Shown piece after piece: positions 57,101 to 64,000 of a stretch of 64,000 bases of DNA. The notes under the pieces are model-generated. The model did not search any database. It worked only from the letters and a program-made list of their open reading frames with translations, and had not been told where the DNA came from. The stretch spans positions 1-64,000 of the forward strand of contig JACIWK010000008.1 of assembly GCA_014360985.1 (NCBI GenBank). Direction: 5' to 3'. Source of the stretch: Candidatus Bipolaricaulota bacterium. Its GTDB lineage: Bacteria; Bipolaricaulota; Bipolaricaulia; Bipolaricaulales; Bipolaricaulaceae. The first letter of the stretch is position 1. Each line of letters opens with the position of its first letter. Position numbers and translations under genes: made by a program.

Positions 57101-57273
57101 TGGGCGAGGATGGAAAACTTGCCTTCTGGGGCGCTGCCACCTACGATCCCACTACGGGTGAGTACGTGTTCAGCATCGATACGAGCAGGCTGGCTCCAGG
57201 GACGTATCAGCTGATCATCCAGGCCGTTGACGGGCAGTCGGCGACCCTGACCATCGAGATCCTGGCGGCTTAG
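54193..57273 (+). CDS. Large exported right-handed beta-helix protein
   Basis: 1026 residues from ATG 54193 (AAAGGAGG upstream). Signal peptide to about residue 27. The body is a pectate-lyase-like beta-helix with at least three restarts of the same leader: GPGGYATIQAAINAAAPGAT near 30, GPGMQIQRALNASQNGDTVF near 325, and TGGYLNTAIAGANELPYADT near 710, separated by NITI/NVTI-type rungs. The last ~90 residues form an Ig-like domain (HFTLTDPVTGQPIAKAVVTL). No lyase catalytic residues could be identified, so a binding or structural surface role is as likely as a polysaccharide enzyme. Confidence 0.85.
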   Translation: MAGRTRLDWLLMGLVAVWSIGIVGAELHVGPGGYATIQAAINAAAPGATIVVAAGTYVENLNITKSVTISGVGTDLVILQPAAAGYGIGVSGAESNVTIENITITAGNAVHFLVHVSGVQNFTIQNVKVVGAGKMVAPGGFPLGGIDLHAVSGAVIRNVEVENVSRNGVALTNSTEVTIEDIDVHDTGVSTGWAGVAIYATVAGSFSVAFAGTNTLANTPMGIYVEDWPGAIVNLAAPAGTLAFSGQSVAPLVKLGQGSTPNLETTALGLGLVSKVYAPESPTPPYNTGVAFYATVAEALVAAVIDPLQAPYTVVFDLGLDRFVVGPGMQIQRALNASQNGDTVFVKAGTYVTQGLISKGITLRGEPGTVIHDPAGSATIQVSADDVTVAGLTIVGYGRSEPSDPSGSTMYPIYVWGPFENIVIEGNTLRFYTQGGVYFYKVADSVIRGNTFEQETRTVWHKPAGAAPGYYVNVTRGGHGPVIWCGTNIQILDNTMAEVSSSGVWVYFSDGTKIEGNLILGGAHPDGTGDSGIHLQGSTETMIVGNTIGGLLAGEREAYTRGVAGAGVNTLGSPDTDILYNVIADNSVGIRILDSGGSGATTIIHFNSITGNAAYGVFVFGAYPTTPGWKSWHYDQYGPAANDVNAALNWWGDPEGPTHASNPTGAGDRVSDNVIYSPWLGTDPDGDPTQPGVQVTGPMLIIVAPVGPEPTGGYLNTAIAGANELPYADTIEVRHGTYDASEPITGPVTIISQEGSASHTTLTGPMSLKSGGILVGLPLRGFTIMGNVTVEELVDAASSRINWSNVYGTITNKGTGTFDARYNYWGTQVYAVIDARTIGDIAVDPYLPRNADDSYRDIEALFTAGVAGDLDRAIDQLWAMARLGQDVNTFVQYLGVAGAGALGGPPPGAQIGAGLAGTILEEEVAGGAAGLDYVVDGVVVVGDAIGGHFTLTDPVTGQPIAKAVVTLSLLGEDGKLAFWGAATYDPTTGEYVFSIDTSRLAPGTYQLIIQAVDGQSATLTIEILAA

Positions 57274-57296
57274 CTCACATGCGAAGGGGGTGGGGT

Positions 57297-58586
57297 GTGA
57301 AACACGCGTTGACGCTGGGGGCACTCACGGTCTTGGTCGGAGTCGTGGCGTTGGCCGCTCCATCGAGCGGTTCATGGACGTTCAGCATGAAGTGGGAACT
57401 CAACCCATTCCAGGTCAATAAGCTGGAATCGGTGCTGACTCTCGGGTCCACGATCGGGACCTGGGACGTCAACTCCGTCGCCGTGCTCGATCTGGATGGG
57501 CTGGCCAATGTCTTCTTCGACGCGAGCGGGGCTTTGGGCACGTTCGCCGTGCGCTCGATCCTCGACTTCGATGCGGCACCGCCACAGTTCCGAACGTGGC
57601 TCGTGTCTACCGCGACGGCGATCGCGGGGGTGAACCTGTACGCCCTGTTCATGCTCGATGAGCTCAACCCGTCCGGGCCCTCCGCCATCGGCAGCGGGCT
57701 GACCGTGGGGGGATGGTGGCGGACACCGACGCTCTCCGTATGGTTCGAGGCGTACTCCAATATGCCAGGCACGGTGGACTACATCTACCGGTATGGCTAC
57801 ACTTGGCTGCTAGACCACTTCATCTTCTACCAGTGCGACAGGTGGTACAAGCCATCGACGTATCTCGACGTTCAGACCAGCAGCTCTGCTCTCTCCTGGA
57901 GCGGGGCCACGATCTACATCGGGATGCCCCTCACGTGCTTCGACCTCCTCATTGCGGCAAGCTTCACGAAGGCGGATGGGTTCAACTACGTTCTGTTCGA
58001 GATGAGCAACTTGGATCTCGATCTGGGGGGGCTCCCCTTCACCATCAAGTGGGTAGACGTCATGTTCACGGTGACGAGCAAGTCCGTGAACGTGGTGTTC
58101 GACGTGTCCCTGGCCGACACAGCATGCATCAGGCCTTTCTTCGCCCTCGAAGGGGCGGGTACGGAAATCCAAGGGATAGGGCTGAAAGCCCTCCTGCTCG
58201 AATGCAGCTTGAACGGGGTCACGATCAGGTCAGGGCACATGTTCGACGAGGACGGATGGTACCCCTACCTCAACTACCTCGGCACCCGGGTGTACGGGTG
58301 GACCTGGGAGGGCGGGTTGGCGACCACACCTGCCTGCGCCGTTACCGAAGGATACGACGAGTTCATCGGAATCCTGGTGGACGGTGCCGCATGCTGTGGC
58401 GGTTCCTACCTGTTCTCTGCCTTCGCCTGGTTCGATACCGGCAGCAGTTCCGGGATCTTCGACTGGGTCGAAACCAGGATCAACCTGCGGGTCGACCTTG
58501 GGCCGAGCGCGGACGTATCGTTCGGGCTCAGCGTGACCACGTCCGGGGTGAACTGGATCGGCCTGGGGTTCACGGTCCGGTGGTAG
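57297..58586 (+). CDS. Exported beta-rich protein of unknown function
   Basis: 429 residues from GTG 57297, close after AAGGGGGTGG; ATG 57279 is an alternative. Signal peptide KHALTLGALTVLVGVVALA. The body alternates hydrophobic and polar residues through many strands and ends SGVNWIGLGFTVRW, a barrel-like terminal strand with a final aromatic. Cys pairs (ACCGGS) recall the protein at 52.4-53.6 kb. Starts 23 nt after the beta-helix gene, so the two are probably one transcript. Confidence 0.75.
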   Translation: MKHALTLGALTVLVGVVALAAPSSGSWTFSMKWELNPFQVNKLESVLTLGSTIGTWDVNSVAVLDLDGLANVFFDASGALGTFAVRSILDFDAAPPQFRTWLVSTATAIAGVNLYALFMLDELNPSGPSAIGSGLTVGGWWRTPTLSVWFEAYSNMPGTVDYIYRYGYTWLLDHFIFYQCDRWYKPSTYLDVQTSSSALSWSGATIYIGMPLTCFDLLIAASFTKADGFNYVLFEMSNLDLDLGGLPFTIKWVDVMFTVTSKSVNVVFDVSLADTACIRPFFALEGAGTEIQGIGLKALLLECSLNGVTIRSGHMFDEDGWYPYLNYLGTRVYGWTWEGGLATTPACAVTEGYDEFIGILVDGAACCGGSYLFSAFAWFDTGSSSGIFDWVETRINLRVDLGPSADVSFGLSVTTSGVNWIGLGFTVRW

Positions 58587-58607
58587 GGGGTTCCGTTTAG
58601 TGAACCA

Positions 58608-58635
58608 AGAGGGCCCTGCACTGGCAGGGCCCTCT
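58608..58635. terminator. Strong terminator between converging genes
   Basis: AGAGGGCCCTGC-ACTG-GCAGGGCCCTCT: a perfect 12-bp stem with a 4-nt loop, followed on the plus strand by CTCTTGTTGT. It can serve both converging transcripts. Confidence 0.8.
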
Positions 58636-58708
58636 CTCTTGTTGTGCGGCCAAGGGGTCCACGTGCCCCGCCGAGAAGTGATCGGGGCGGGGCTGGGGGG
58701 ACAACTCT

Positions 58709-59917
58709 TCACCAGGGGCCGAGGGTGAGGCCGACGACGATGTTCCGGCGGCAGTGCCACAGGAGGTAGGCCCGCCACCCTGCCCCGCTAACTCCGAGAC
58801 CAATGCCCCACGTGAGGCGCACCTGTGCCCTCGTCTCGGGCTCGATGTCCAGCAGCGGGGCGAGCGTCGCGCCTGGTGACCACGCGGGGATCCACGCCAT
58901 CTCCTGCACCGAGAGCCCAGCGAGGAGCAGGCCACCGCCCGGGCCGAGGGACAGCCAGCCAGCGAAGTACCCCTCGATCTCCGGTCCCCACGGGTACCAG
59001 CCCCCGGGGCCGGGCTGCGTCAGATCGGGCCGCGGCGGGGCCGGCCGGAGCGACACCCCGAGCCCTAGCCTCTCCCCCCAGAAGTCCACCGCGATGGAGA
59101 GGGAGGTGATGCCCACGGCCAGCCCCACCCCCAGCGGAGGGGACTCCCCGGCCCACGAGGGGGAGGGAACGGGACCCCACAGGGACGGCCGGGCCGCAGC
59201 GAGGGTGAGGGATAGGGTCAGCTCCTCCCCGTCCGCCACGGAGAGGTCGAGGGAGCGCGCCTCGTACCCTTCCTTCTCCACCCGAACGCGAACTCTGCCT
59301 GGGGAGATCACGGCGGAGAGGGGGGTCCTCCCCAGGTAGACCCCTCCCACCCACACGGAGGCCCCGCTCGGGGCCGTGATCACGGAGAGGGTGGCCCGGG
59401 GGCGGTGGACACGGTAGAACGTCCACGCCGTGCCCCACGTCCCGGGCAGAAGCGCGGTGATCTGAGCCGCAAAGGCAGCAGGGTTGACGTACATGAGGAA
59501 TGCATCCGTCTCGAATGCCTTCGCCTGGTAGAAGGGAAGGGCCTCGGCGCTCGCCACGAGCTGGAGATACTCGATCCCCTCGGGCTCAGTGACCCGCAGG
59601 ACCCACCCCCGGGTGGGCAAGGTGTGGGTCCCCGCCGGGAACCACGGGTCCTGGAGGAAGCGGTTCGGCACAATCAGCTTCACCTTCCCGTCCGCGGTCA
59701 GGTTGTACAGGTACACATAGGCATCGCGCGAGAGCGTGAAGGTGAGCTTGAGAGGATCCCCAGGCGCGTAGGTCGTCTGGTCGGCCTTGATGGCCACGAC
59801 GATCGACGGCTCCTCGGGAACGGGGATGATCCCCTGCGGGAGCACGGGTGCCTCCGCCAGCGAGAGGAGACCGAACGCCAGCAGGGCCACACACGCCAAG
59901 ACGATCTGCGCCTTCAT
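58709..59917 (-). CDS. Exported DUF4384 / PEGA-domain protein
   Basis: 402 residues. Signal peptide (KAQIVLACVALLAFGLLSLA), then DUF4384 (AYVYLYNLTADGKVKLIVPN; near residues 40-140), a PEGA domain (ITAPSGASVWVGGVYLGRTP then VRVRVEKEGYEARSL; near 165-235), and a C-terminal beta-rich part ending RRNIVVGLTLGPW. DUF4384 and PEGA domains are common in bacterial surface proteins. ATG 59917 follows GGAGGTG; it lies 23 nt after sufU on the same strand, so may be transcribed with the Suf operon. Confidence 0.82.
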   Translation of the reverse strand: MKAQIVLACVALLAFGLLSLAEAPVLPQGIIPVPEEPSIVVAIKADQTTYAPGDPLKLTFTLSRDAYVYLYNLTADGKVKLIVPNRFLQDPWFPAGTHTLPTRGWVLRVTEPEGIEYLQLVASAEALPFYQAKAFETDAFLMYVNPAAFAAQITALLPGTWGTAWTFYRVHRPRATLSVITAPSGASVWVGGVYLGRTPLSAVISPGRVRVRVEKEGYEARSLDLSVADGEELTLSLTLAAARPSLWGPVPSPSWAGESPPLGVGLAVGITSLSIAVDFWGERLGLGVSLRPAPPRPDLTQPGPGGWYPWGPEIEGYFAGWLSLGPGGGLLLAGLSVQEMAWIPAWSPGATLAPLLDIEPETRAQVRLTWGIGLGVSGAGWRAYLLWHCRRNIVVGLTLGPW

Positions 59918-59940
59918 CGGGGCAACACCTCCATCCGGAT

Positions 59941-60336
59941 CTACACCTCGCTTGGGGGGAGGGTTCGGCGGGACGAATCTTCGGCAGCGAGGGCCCTGCG
60001 CAGGGCGCCCAGGGGAAGGAGGGCACAAGAGAGGCGGGTCTTCACCACGCCCCCCAGGGCGGAGAGGAGGTCCTCGTCCGTCAGCTTCTCCACCTCGGCC
60101 ACGGGCTTCCCCGTGATGAGCTCGGTGAGGAGGGACGCCGACGCAAGCGAGATCGCGCACCCCTCGCCGGTGAACCGCGCCGCAGCAACGACACCGTCCG
60201 CCACCTTCACCTCCATCCGCACGATGTCTCCACAGAGGGGATTCGCCTCCACGGCGGACCCCGTGGCGTCGGGCAGCCGTCCCTTGTTGCGGGGATGGCG
60301 CCAGTGGTCGAGGATGATCTCCTCGTACCCGGTCAT
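59941..60336 (-). CDS. sufU: Fe-S cluster assembly protein SufU
   Basis: 131 residues. SufU/IscU-type: EEIILDHWRHPRNKGRLPDA at the start, first Cys in ANPLCGDIVRMEV, second in FTGEGCAISLASASLL, third in TRLSCALLPLGALRRAL. In many Gram-positive bacteria SufU relays sulfur from SufS to SufB. It overlaps sufS by 4 nt and is the last Suf gene of the operon. Confidence 0.92.
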   Translation of the reverse strand: MTGYEEIILDHWRHPRNKGRLPDATGSAVEANPLCGDIVRMEVKVADGVVAAARFTGEGCAISLASASLLTELITGKPVAEVEKLTDEDLLSALGGVVKTRLSCALLPLGALRRALAAEDSSRRTLPPSEV

Positions 60337-61547
60337 CGGAGGGCCTCCCACACCCGATCGAGGGCGGAGAGGAACCGCTTGACTTCCTCGGGGGTGTTGT
60401 ACACGTAGAACGAGGCCCGGCACGTGGCGGGGATCCCGAACCGCCGGTGCAAGGGCTGGGCGCAGTGGTGCCCGCCGCGGATCGCGATCCCCTCCTGGTC
60501 CAAGAGCGTGGCCACGTCGTGGGGGTGGATCCCAGCGAGGGAGAACGCCACAAGGGCCCCTCGTACCCCCGGATCGTGGGGCCCGTACACGGTCACATGG
60601 GGCCGGGCGAGGAGCTCGCCCAGGGCAAGGGCGGTCAGCTCCTCCCCATGACGGCGCACCGCCTCCATCCCGATCCGTGTCAGGTAGTCCACTGCGGCGC
60701 CGAGACCGATCGCCTGGGCGATGGGGGGGGTCCCCCCCTCGAACCGGGCCGGCGGCTCATCCCACGTTGCCCAGTTGAGCCACACCTCGCGCACCATCTC
60801 CCCCCCGGTGAGGAGGGGAGGGAGCTCGGCCAGGAGGTCGGCCCGCCCCCATAGGGCGCCGATCCCAGTGGGCCCCAGCATCTTGTGGCCCGAGAACGCC
60901 ACGAGGTCAGCCCCCAGCTCTCGGACGTCGACCGGCATGTGGGGCACCGACTGGGCGGCGTCGAGGACCACGATCGCGCCCACCCGGTGCGCCTCGGCAG
61001 CGATCTCCGCGACCGGGTTCACCGTCCCCAGGACGTTGGACACGTGCACCAGCGCCACGACCTTCGTCCGGCGGGAGAGCTTGGCCCGGAGATCGTCCAG
61101 ATCCAGCTCGCCGCTTGGGGTCACCACCGCTGCCGCAAGGCGCGCCCCCCGCCGGCGCGCCGTCTCCTGCCAGGGCAGAAGGTTCGCATGGTGCTCCATC
61201 TCCGTGACGAGGATCTCGTCCCCCGGCTCGACCACCGTCTCCCCGAGCCCCCACGCCGCGAGGTTCAGGGCCTCCGTCGTCCCGCGGGTGAACACGACCT
61301 CCCCCGGCTGCGCCCCGATGAAGGAGGCGACCTTGGCCCGCGCCTCCTCGTACCGTTCGTTGGCTTCCGCGGCGAGCGCGTACACCCCCCGCCGCACGTT
61401 AGCGTAGGACTCCCGGTAGAAGTCGGCCTCGGCCTCGATCACCGCCCGCGGTTTCATGCTCGTCGCCGCGGAGTCAAGGTACACGAGGGGTTTGCCGTGC
61501 ACCGTGCGGTCGAGGATCGGGAAATCGTTCCGGATGCGCGCGTCCAT
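60333..61547 (-). CDS. sufS: Cysteine desulfurase SufS
   Basis: 404 residues. PLP enzyme moving sulfur from cysteine into cluster assembly. Marks: YLDSAATSMKPRAVIEAEAD, EMEHHANLLPWQETARRRGA, the PLP Lys in VAFSGHKMLGPTGIGALWG, and the catalytic Cys in AIRGGHHCAQPLHRRFGIPA. ATG 61547 overlaps the sufB stop codon by one base. Confidence 0.95.
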   Translation of the reverse strand: MDARIRNDFPILDRTVHGKPLVYLDSAATSMKPRAVIEAEADFYRESYANVRRGVYALAAEANERYEEARAKVASFIGAQPGEVVFTRGTTEALNLAAWGLGETVVEPGDEILVTEMEHHANLLPWQETARRRGARLAAAVVTPSGELDLDDLRAKLSRRTKVVALVHVSNVLGTVNPVAEIAAEAHRVGAIVVLDAAQSVPHMPVDVRELGADLVAFSGHKMLGPTGIGALWGRADLLAELPPLLTGGEMVREVWLNWATWDEPPARFEGGTPPIAQAIGLGAAVDYLTRIGMEAVRRHGEELTALALGELLARPHVTVYGPHDPGVRGALVAFSLAGIHPHDVATLLDQEGIAIRGGHHCAQPLHRRFGIPATCRASFYVYNTPEEVKRFLSALDRVWEALR

Positions 61548-62881
61548 CAGCCGATCGCCCTCTCGAAGCTCATCTCGAGGATCCCCTTGAGCTCGATCGC
61601 GTACTCCAAGGGGATCTCCTTCAGGATCGGGGACACGAACCCGTTCACGATGAGGCTCATCGCCTGGGCCTGGGAGAGCCCCCGGCTCATCAAGTAGAAC
61701 AGCTGATCCTGGGACACCCGGCCCACCGTCGCCTCGTGCCCGAGCTCCACGTCGTCCGTCTCCGCGTTGAGGATGGGGATCGTCTCCGTCTTCGCGTCCG
61801 GGGTGAGGAGCAGGGTCGAGCACTCGACGTGGGCCTTGGATCCCTTGGCGAGGGGGGATACGTGGACCGTGCCCCGGAACACGGACTTCCCGCTCCCCTG
61901 GACCACGGACCGCGAGACGAGCCGCGACGTCGTGTCCGGCGCCCGGTGCAGCGCCCGGGCGCCGCTGTCGAGCCACATCCCATCCTGGGCGAACGTGAAC
62001 GAGAGGTTCTCCGTGCGCGCCCCGGGCCCGAGGAGGACCGTCGTCGGGTAGAGCATCGTCACCTTGCTCCCCAGCGACCCTGACACCCAGTCCACCGCCG
62101 CTCCCGCGTGGGCGAGCGCCCGCTTGTTGTTCAGGTTGTACACGTTTTTAGACCAGTTCTGGATCGTGGTGAACCGAACCCGCGCCCCCTCCTTGGCGAA
62201 GATCTCCACCATCCCCGAGTGGAGGGCGGACCGGGCGAACCGAGGTGCAGAGCAGCCCTCGATGTAGTGGACCGACGACCCGGGCTCGGCGACGATCAGG
62301 GTGTGCTCGAACTGGCCCACGGCCTCGGTCTGCATTCGGTAGTAGGCCTGAAGCGGGATCGCTACTTCCACCCCTGGGGGAACCCAGATGAACGTCCCCC
62401 CGCTCCACACTGCGCCGTGCAGGGCGGCGAACTTGTTGTCCTCGGGAGGAATCGCCTTCATGAAGTAATCTTGAACCCACGGATGCTCGCGCACCGCTTG
62501 GTCCATGCTCGCGAAGATCACGCCCTGGGCGCGGACCTCGTCGAGAAGGGACCGGTACACGACCTCGGAGTCGACCTGGGCCCCGAGGCCGGCGAGCGCC
62601 TTCTGCTCGGCCTCGGGAAGCCGCAGGGCCTGGAACGTGCGGCGGATCTCGTCGGGGAGGTCCTCCCACCGCGTGACGGGATCCACCGGCCGGGCGTAGT
62701 AGGCGAGGTCAGAGAAATCGAGCTGGGACAGATCGGGCCCGAACCGGGGGAGGGGCGACTGCGCAAACACGGTCAGGCATCGCTCCCGATGAGCCCGCAT
62801 CCAGGGGGGCTCTCCCTTCTCGACGGATAGTTCCTCCACGAACTCCCGGGTCAGGGTGCGCGGGGTCCCCTTCGCCGTCAT
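61547..62881 (-). CDS. sufB: Fe-S cluster scaffold SufB
   Basis: 444 residues. Marks: KEGARVRFTTIQNWSKNVYN, KAHVECSTLLLTPDAKTETI (conserved Cys), VELGHEATVGRVSQDQLFYL. The repeated beta-helix core is SufB rather than SufD. No sufD follows in this operon, so SufB may act as a homodimer with SufC; SufD could lie elsewhere. Overlaps sufC by 4 nt and sufS by 1 nt. Confidence 0.93.
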   Translation of the reverse strand: MTAKGTPRTLTREFVEELSVEKGEPPWMRAHRERCLTVFAQSPLPRFGPDLSQLDFSDLAYYARPVDPVTRWEDLPDEIRRTFQALRLPEAEQKALAGLGAQVDSEVVYRSLLDEVRAQGVIFASMDQAVREHPWVQDYFMKAIPPEDNKFAALHGAVWSGGTFIWVPPGVEVAIPLQAYYRMQTEAVGQFEHTLIVAEPGSSVHYIEGCSAPRFARSALHSGMVEIFAKEGARVRFTTIQNWSKNVYNLNNKRALAHAGAAVDWVSGSLGSKVTMLYPTTVLLGPGARTENLSFTFAQDGMWLDSGARALHRAPDTTSRLVSRSVVQGSGKSVFRGTVHVSPLAKGSKAHVECSTLLLTPDAKTETIPILNAETDDVELGHEATVGRVSQDQLFYLMSRGLSQAQAMSLIVNGFVSPILKEIPLEYAIELKGILEMSFERAIG

Positions 62882-63600
62882 CCCCGCACCGCCTCGAACC
62901 CTTCCTCCCCGATCCGCTGGGCGAGCTCCGGCCCGCCCCGCTCGACGATCCGCCCCCCGTCGAGGACAAACACCTCGGACGGCGGGACGTGGTCGAGGAT
63001 CCGGGGGTAGTGGGTGATGATGAGGACTGCCGCCCCGCCCTCGGCGAGGTCGCGGATCGCGCCCGCGATCAGCCGCAGCGCGTCCACATCGACCCCCGAG
63101 TCCGGCTCGTCGAGGAGGGCGACCTTCGGCTTGAGGAGGTAGAGCTGGAGGAGCTCGGCCCGCTTCTTCTCCCCGCCGGAGAACCCGACGTTGAGCTCGC
63201 GGCCGTCGAACGCCTCCATCCTCAAGCGGGAGATCGCCTGAGGGTAGCTCTTCTGGAACTCGCAGAACCCCTGCCCCCGCTCGGCGCAGGCCAACCGCAG
63301 GAACTCCCGGAGCGACACGCCCTCGATCTCCGGCGGGTATTGGAACGCGAGGAACAGCCCTTTCCTCGCTCGCTCGAACGGCGGGAGCGAAAGGAGGTCC
63401 TCGCCGTCGAGGGATACCCGTCCCTGCGTGACCGCGTACCCCGGCCCTCCCGCCAGGGTGAACGCGAGGGTGGACTTCCCCGAGCCGTTGGGGCCCATCA
63501 AGGCGTGGACCCGTCCCGGCTCGAGGGCGAGCTCCACCCCTCGCAGGATCGGCTCCTTCCCCACGGAGACGTGGAGGTCCTCGACGACAAGAACGGGCAT
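62878..63600 (-). CDS. sufC: Fe-S assembly ATPase SufC
   Basis: 240 residues. ABC-type ATPase: Walker A ALMGPNGSGKSTLAFTLAGG, signature NVGFSGGEKKRAELLQL, Walker B VALLDEPDSGVDVDALRLI. Drives SufB conformational change. First gene of sufC-sufB-sufS-sufU. ATG 63600 is fixed by the promoter 7 nt upstream; the longer open frame to 63864 crosses that promoter and is rejected. Confidence 0.95.
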   Translation of the reverse strand: MPVLVVEDLHVSVGKEPILRGVELALEPGRVHALMGPNGSGKSTLAFTLAGGPGYAVTQGRVSLDGEDLLSLPPFERARKGLFLAFQYPPEIEGVSLREFLRLACAERGQGFCEFQKSYPQAISRLRMEAFDGRELNVGFSGGEKKRAELLQLYLLKPKVALLDEPDSGVDVDALRLIAGAIRDLAEGGAAVLIITHYPRILDHVPPSEVFVLDGGRIVERGGPELAQRIGEEGFEAVRG

Positions 63601-63607
63601 GGTGACG

Positions 63608-63636
63608 AGGCTACCCCTCTCGGGAGCGGCCCGCAA
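63608..63636 (-). promoter_or_regulatory. Promoter of the suf operon, leaderless type
   Basis: On the minus strand TTGCGG (63631-63636), 17 nt, TAGCCT (63608-63613), then 7 nt to ATG 63600. Confidence 0.6.
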
Positions 63637-63766
63637 CTGGCGCGCACCGGCGACGGTCAGGCACCACGGTTCGACGGGCACGATCTCGGGGCCCCCTTGC
63701 TCCAGCCGGACCGGCCCGCAGACCCGCACCCCCGTTCCGTCCAGATCATACGCAGATCCCGCAGCG

Positions 63767-64000
63767 TCACTGGGTGGGGGGGATGAAGTGCTCCCGGCAG
63801 CGGGGCTCGTAGCTCTCCAGGCCGCCGATGAGGACCTCGGGCCCACTGGTGACCGGCTTGCCATCCACCAACCGCTGGGACCGGGTGGCTGGCTCCCCGC
63901 ACACGGTGCACACAGCGGAGAGCTTCACCACCTCGTCGGCGAGGGCGAGGAGCTGGGGCATCGGACCGAACGGCTCACCGCGGAAGTTGAGGTCGAGGCC
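63767..64000 (-). CDS. tdk: Thymidine kinase, C-terminal part (cut by window edge)
   Basis: 77 codons plus stop; the gene continues past the window. The visible part reads [20 protein letters not shown] then [20 protein letters not shown] and [12 protein letters not shown]. This is the C-terminal lasso and zinc-binding region (CTVC and CREH) of type II thymidine kinases. 166 nt separate its stop from the sufC start. Confidence 0.93.
   Translation of the reverse strand, partial: GLDLNFRGEPFGPMPQLLALADEVVKLSAVCTVCGEPATRSQRLVDGKPVTSGPEVLIGGLESYEPRCREHFIPPTQ

Noticed and set aside
63657-63911. Small protein gene between tdk and sufC
   Set aside because: No ribosome binding site or leaderless -10 spacing. 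The translation has no pattern and the frame lies in the promoter region of sufC.

Overview
The window is GC-rich, gene-dense bacterial chromosome. Overlapping start/stop codons are common, and a run of housekeeping genes (rpsB-tsf-pyrH, dnaB, gcvH-gcvPA-gcvPB, murE, ddl, coaE, rlmN, tlyA, sufC-sufB-sufS-sufU) marks it as core genome. A two-subunit glycine decarboxylase, an ADP-forming acetate-CoA ligase, peptidoglycan genes, many exported beta-rich proteins and a TrmY-type tRNA methyltransferase together suggest a deep-branching anaerobic bacterium. Candidatus Bipolaricaulota (Acetothermia) is a tentative guess. No 16S rRNA lies in the window, so the phylum is inference only.

Layout. 0-2.7 kb: a broken transposase, a large exported protein and tRNA-Glu. 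2.7-4.9 kb: pyrH, tsf and rpsB (minus strand). 5.0-9.5 kb: dnaB, then the glycine cleavage genes. 9.5-12.4 kb: an exported protein and the TrkH/TrkA potassium system. 12.5-15.0 kb: an operon trmY, DUF2007, pcm, ltaE. 15-17 kb: exported proteins, two of them PKD lipoproteins. 17.2-20 kb: an ATP-cone nucleoside kinase, a heptanucleotide repeat and a GNAT-like protein. 20-24 kb: tRNA-Ala, glutaredoxin and ArsR facing OsmC across a palindromic operator, then the ADP-forming acetate-CoA ligase. 24-31 kb: a two-component system, an RNase H-like protein, murE, coaE, an internally deleted methyltransferase, an ACT protein, Mut7-C and a frameshifted GNAT gene. 31-32.6 kb: a type II restriction-modification pair of the PaeR7I/XhoI kind. 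32.6-39.1 kb: tlyA, aminotransferase, metallo-hydrolase, ddl, LmbE-like, exonuclease III, nitrilase-like.

38-41.5 kb is a decay zone with GxxExxY, MNT/HEPN, IS3 and REP-transposase remnants. It also holds a 1.1-kb segment bounded by perfect 19-bp inverted repeats. 41.5-50.3 kb is rich in MNT/HEPN genes: a zincin-HEPN fusion with a macro-domain protein, then two intact MNT/HEPN pairs on either side of rlmN. The second pair is flanked by a repeat of the rlmN 3' end. 50.5-58.6 kb encodes a cell-surface island: a dockerin protein, a cohesin-like lipoprotein, beta-rich proteins and a 1026-residue beta-helix protein. 58.7-64 kb: a PEGA protein, the Suf iron-sulfur operon and the 3' end of thymidine kinase.

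The strongest genome-wide signal is transcriptional. At least 14 operon-leading genes have a TANNNT-like -10 box whose last base lies exactly 6 or 7 nt from the start codon, usually with a TTGNNN -35 at 16-18 nt. This predicts leaderless mRNAs. Genes inside operons and the exported-protein genes instead carry AGGAGG-type ribosome binding sites.
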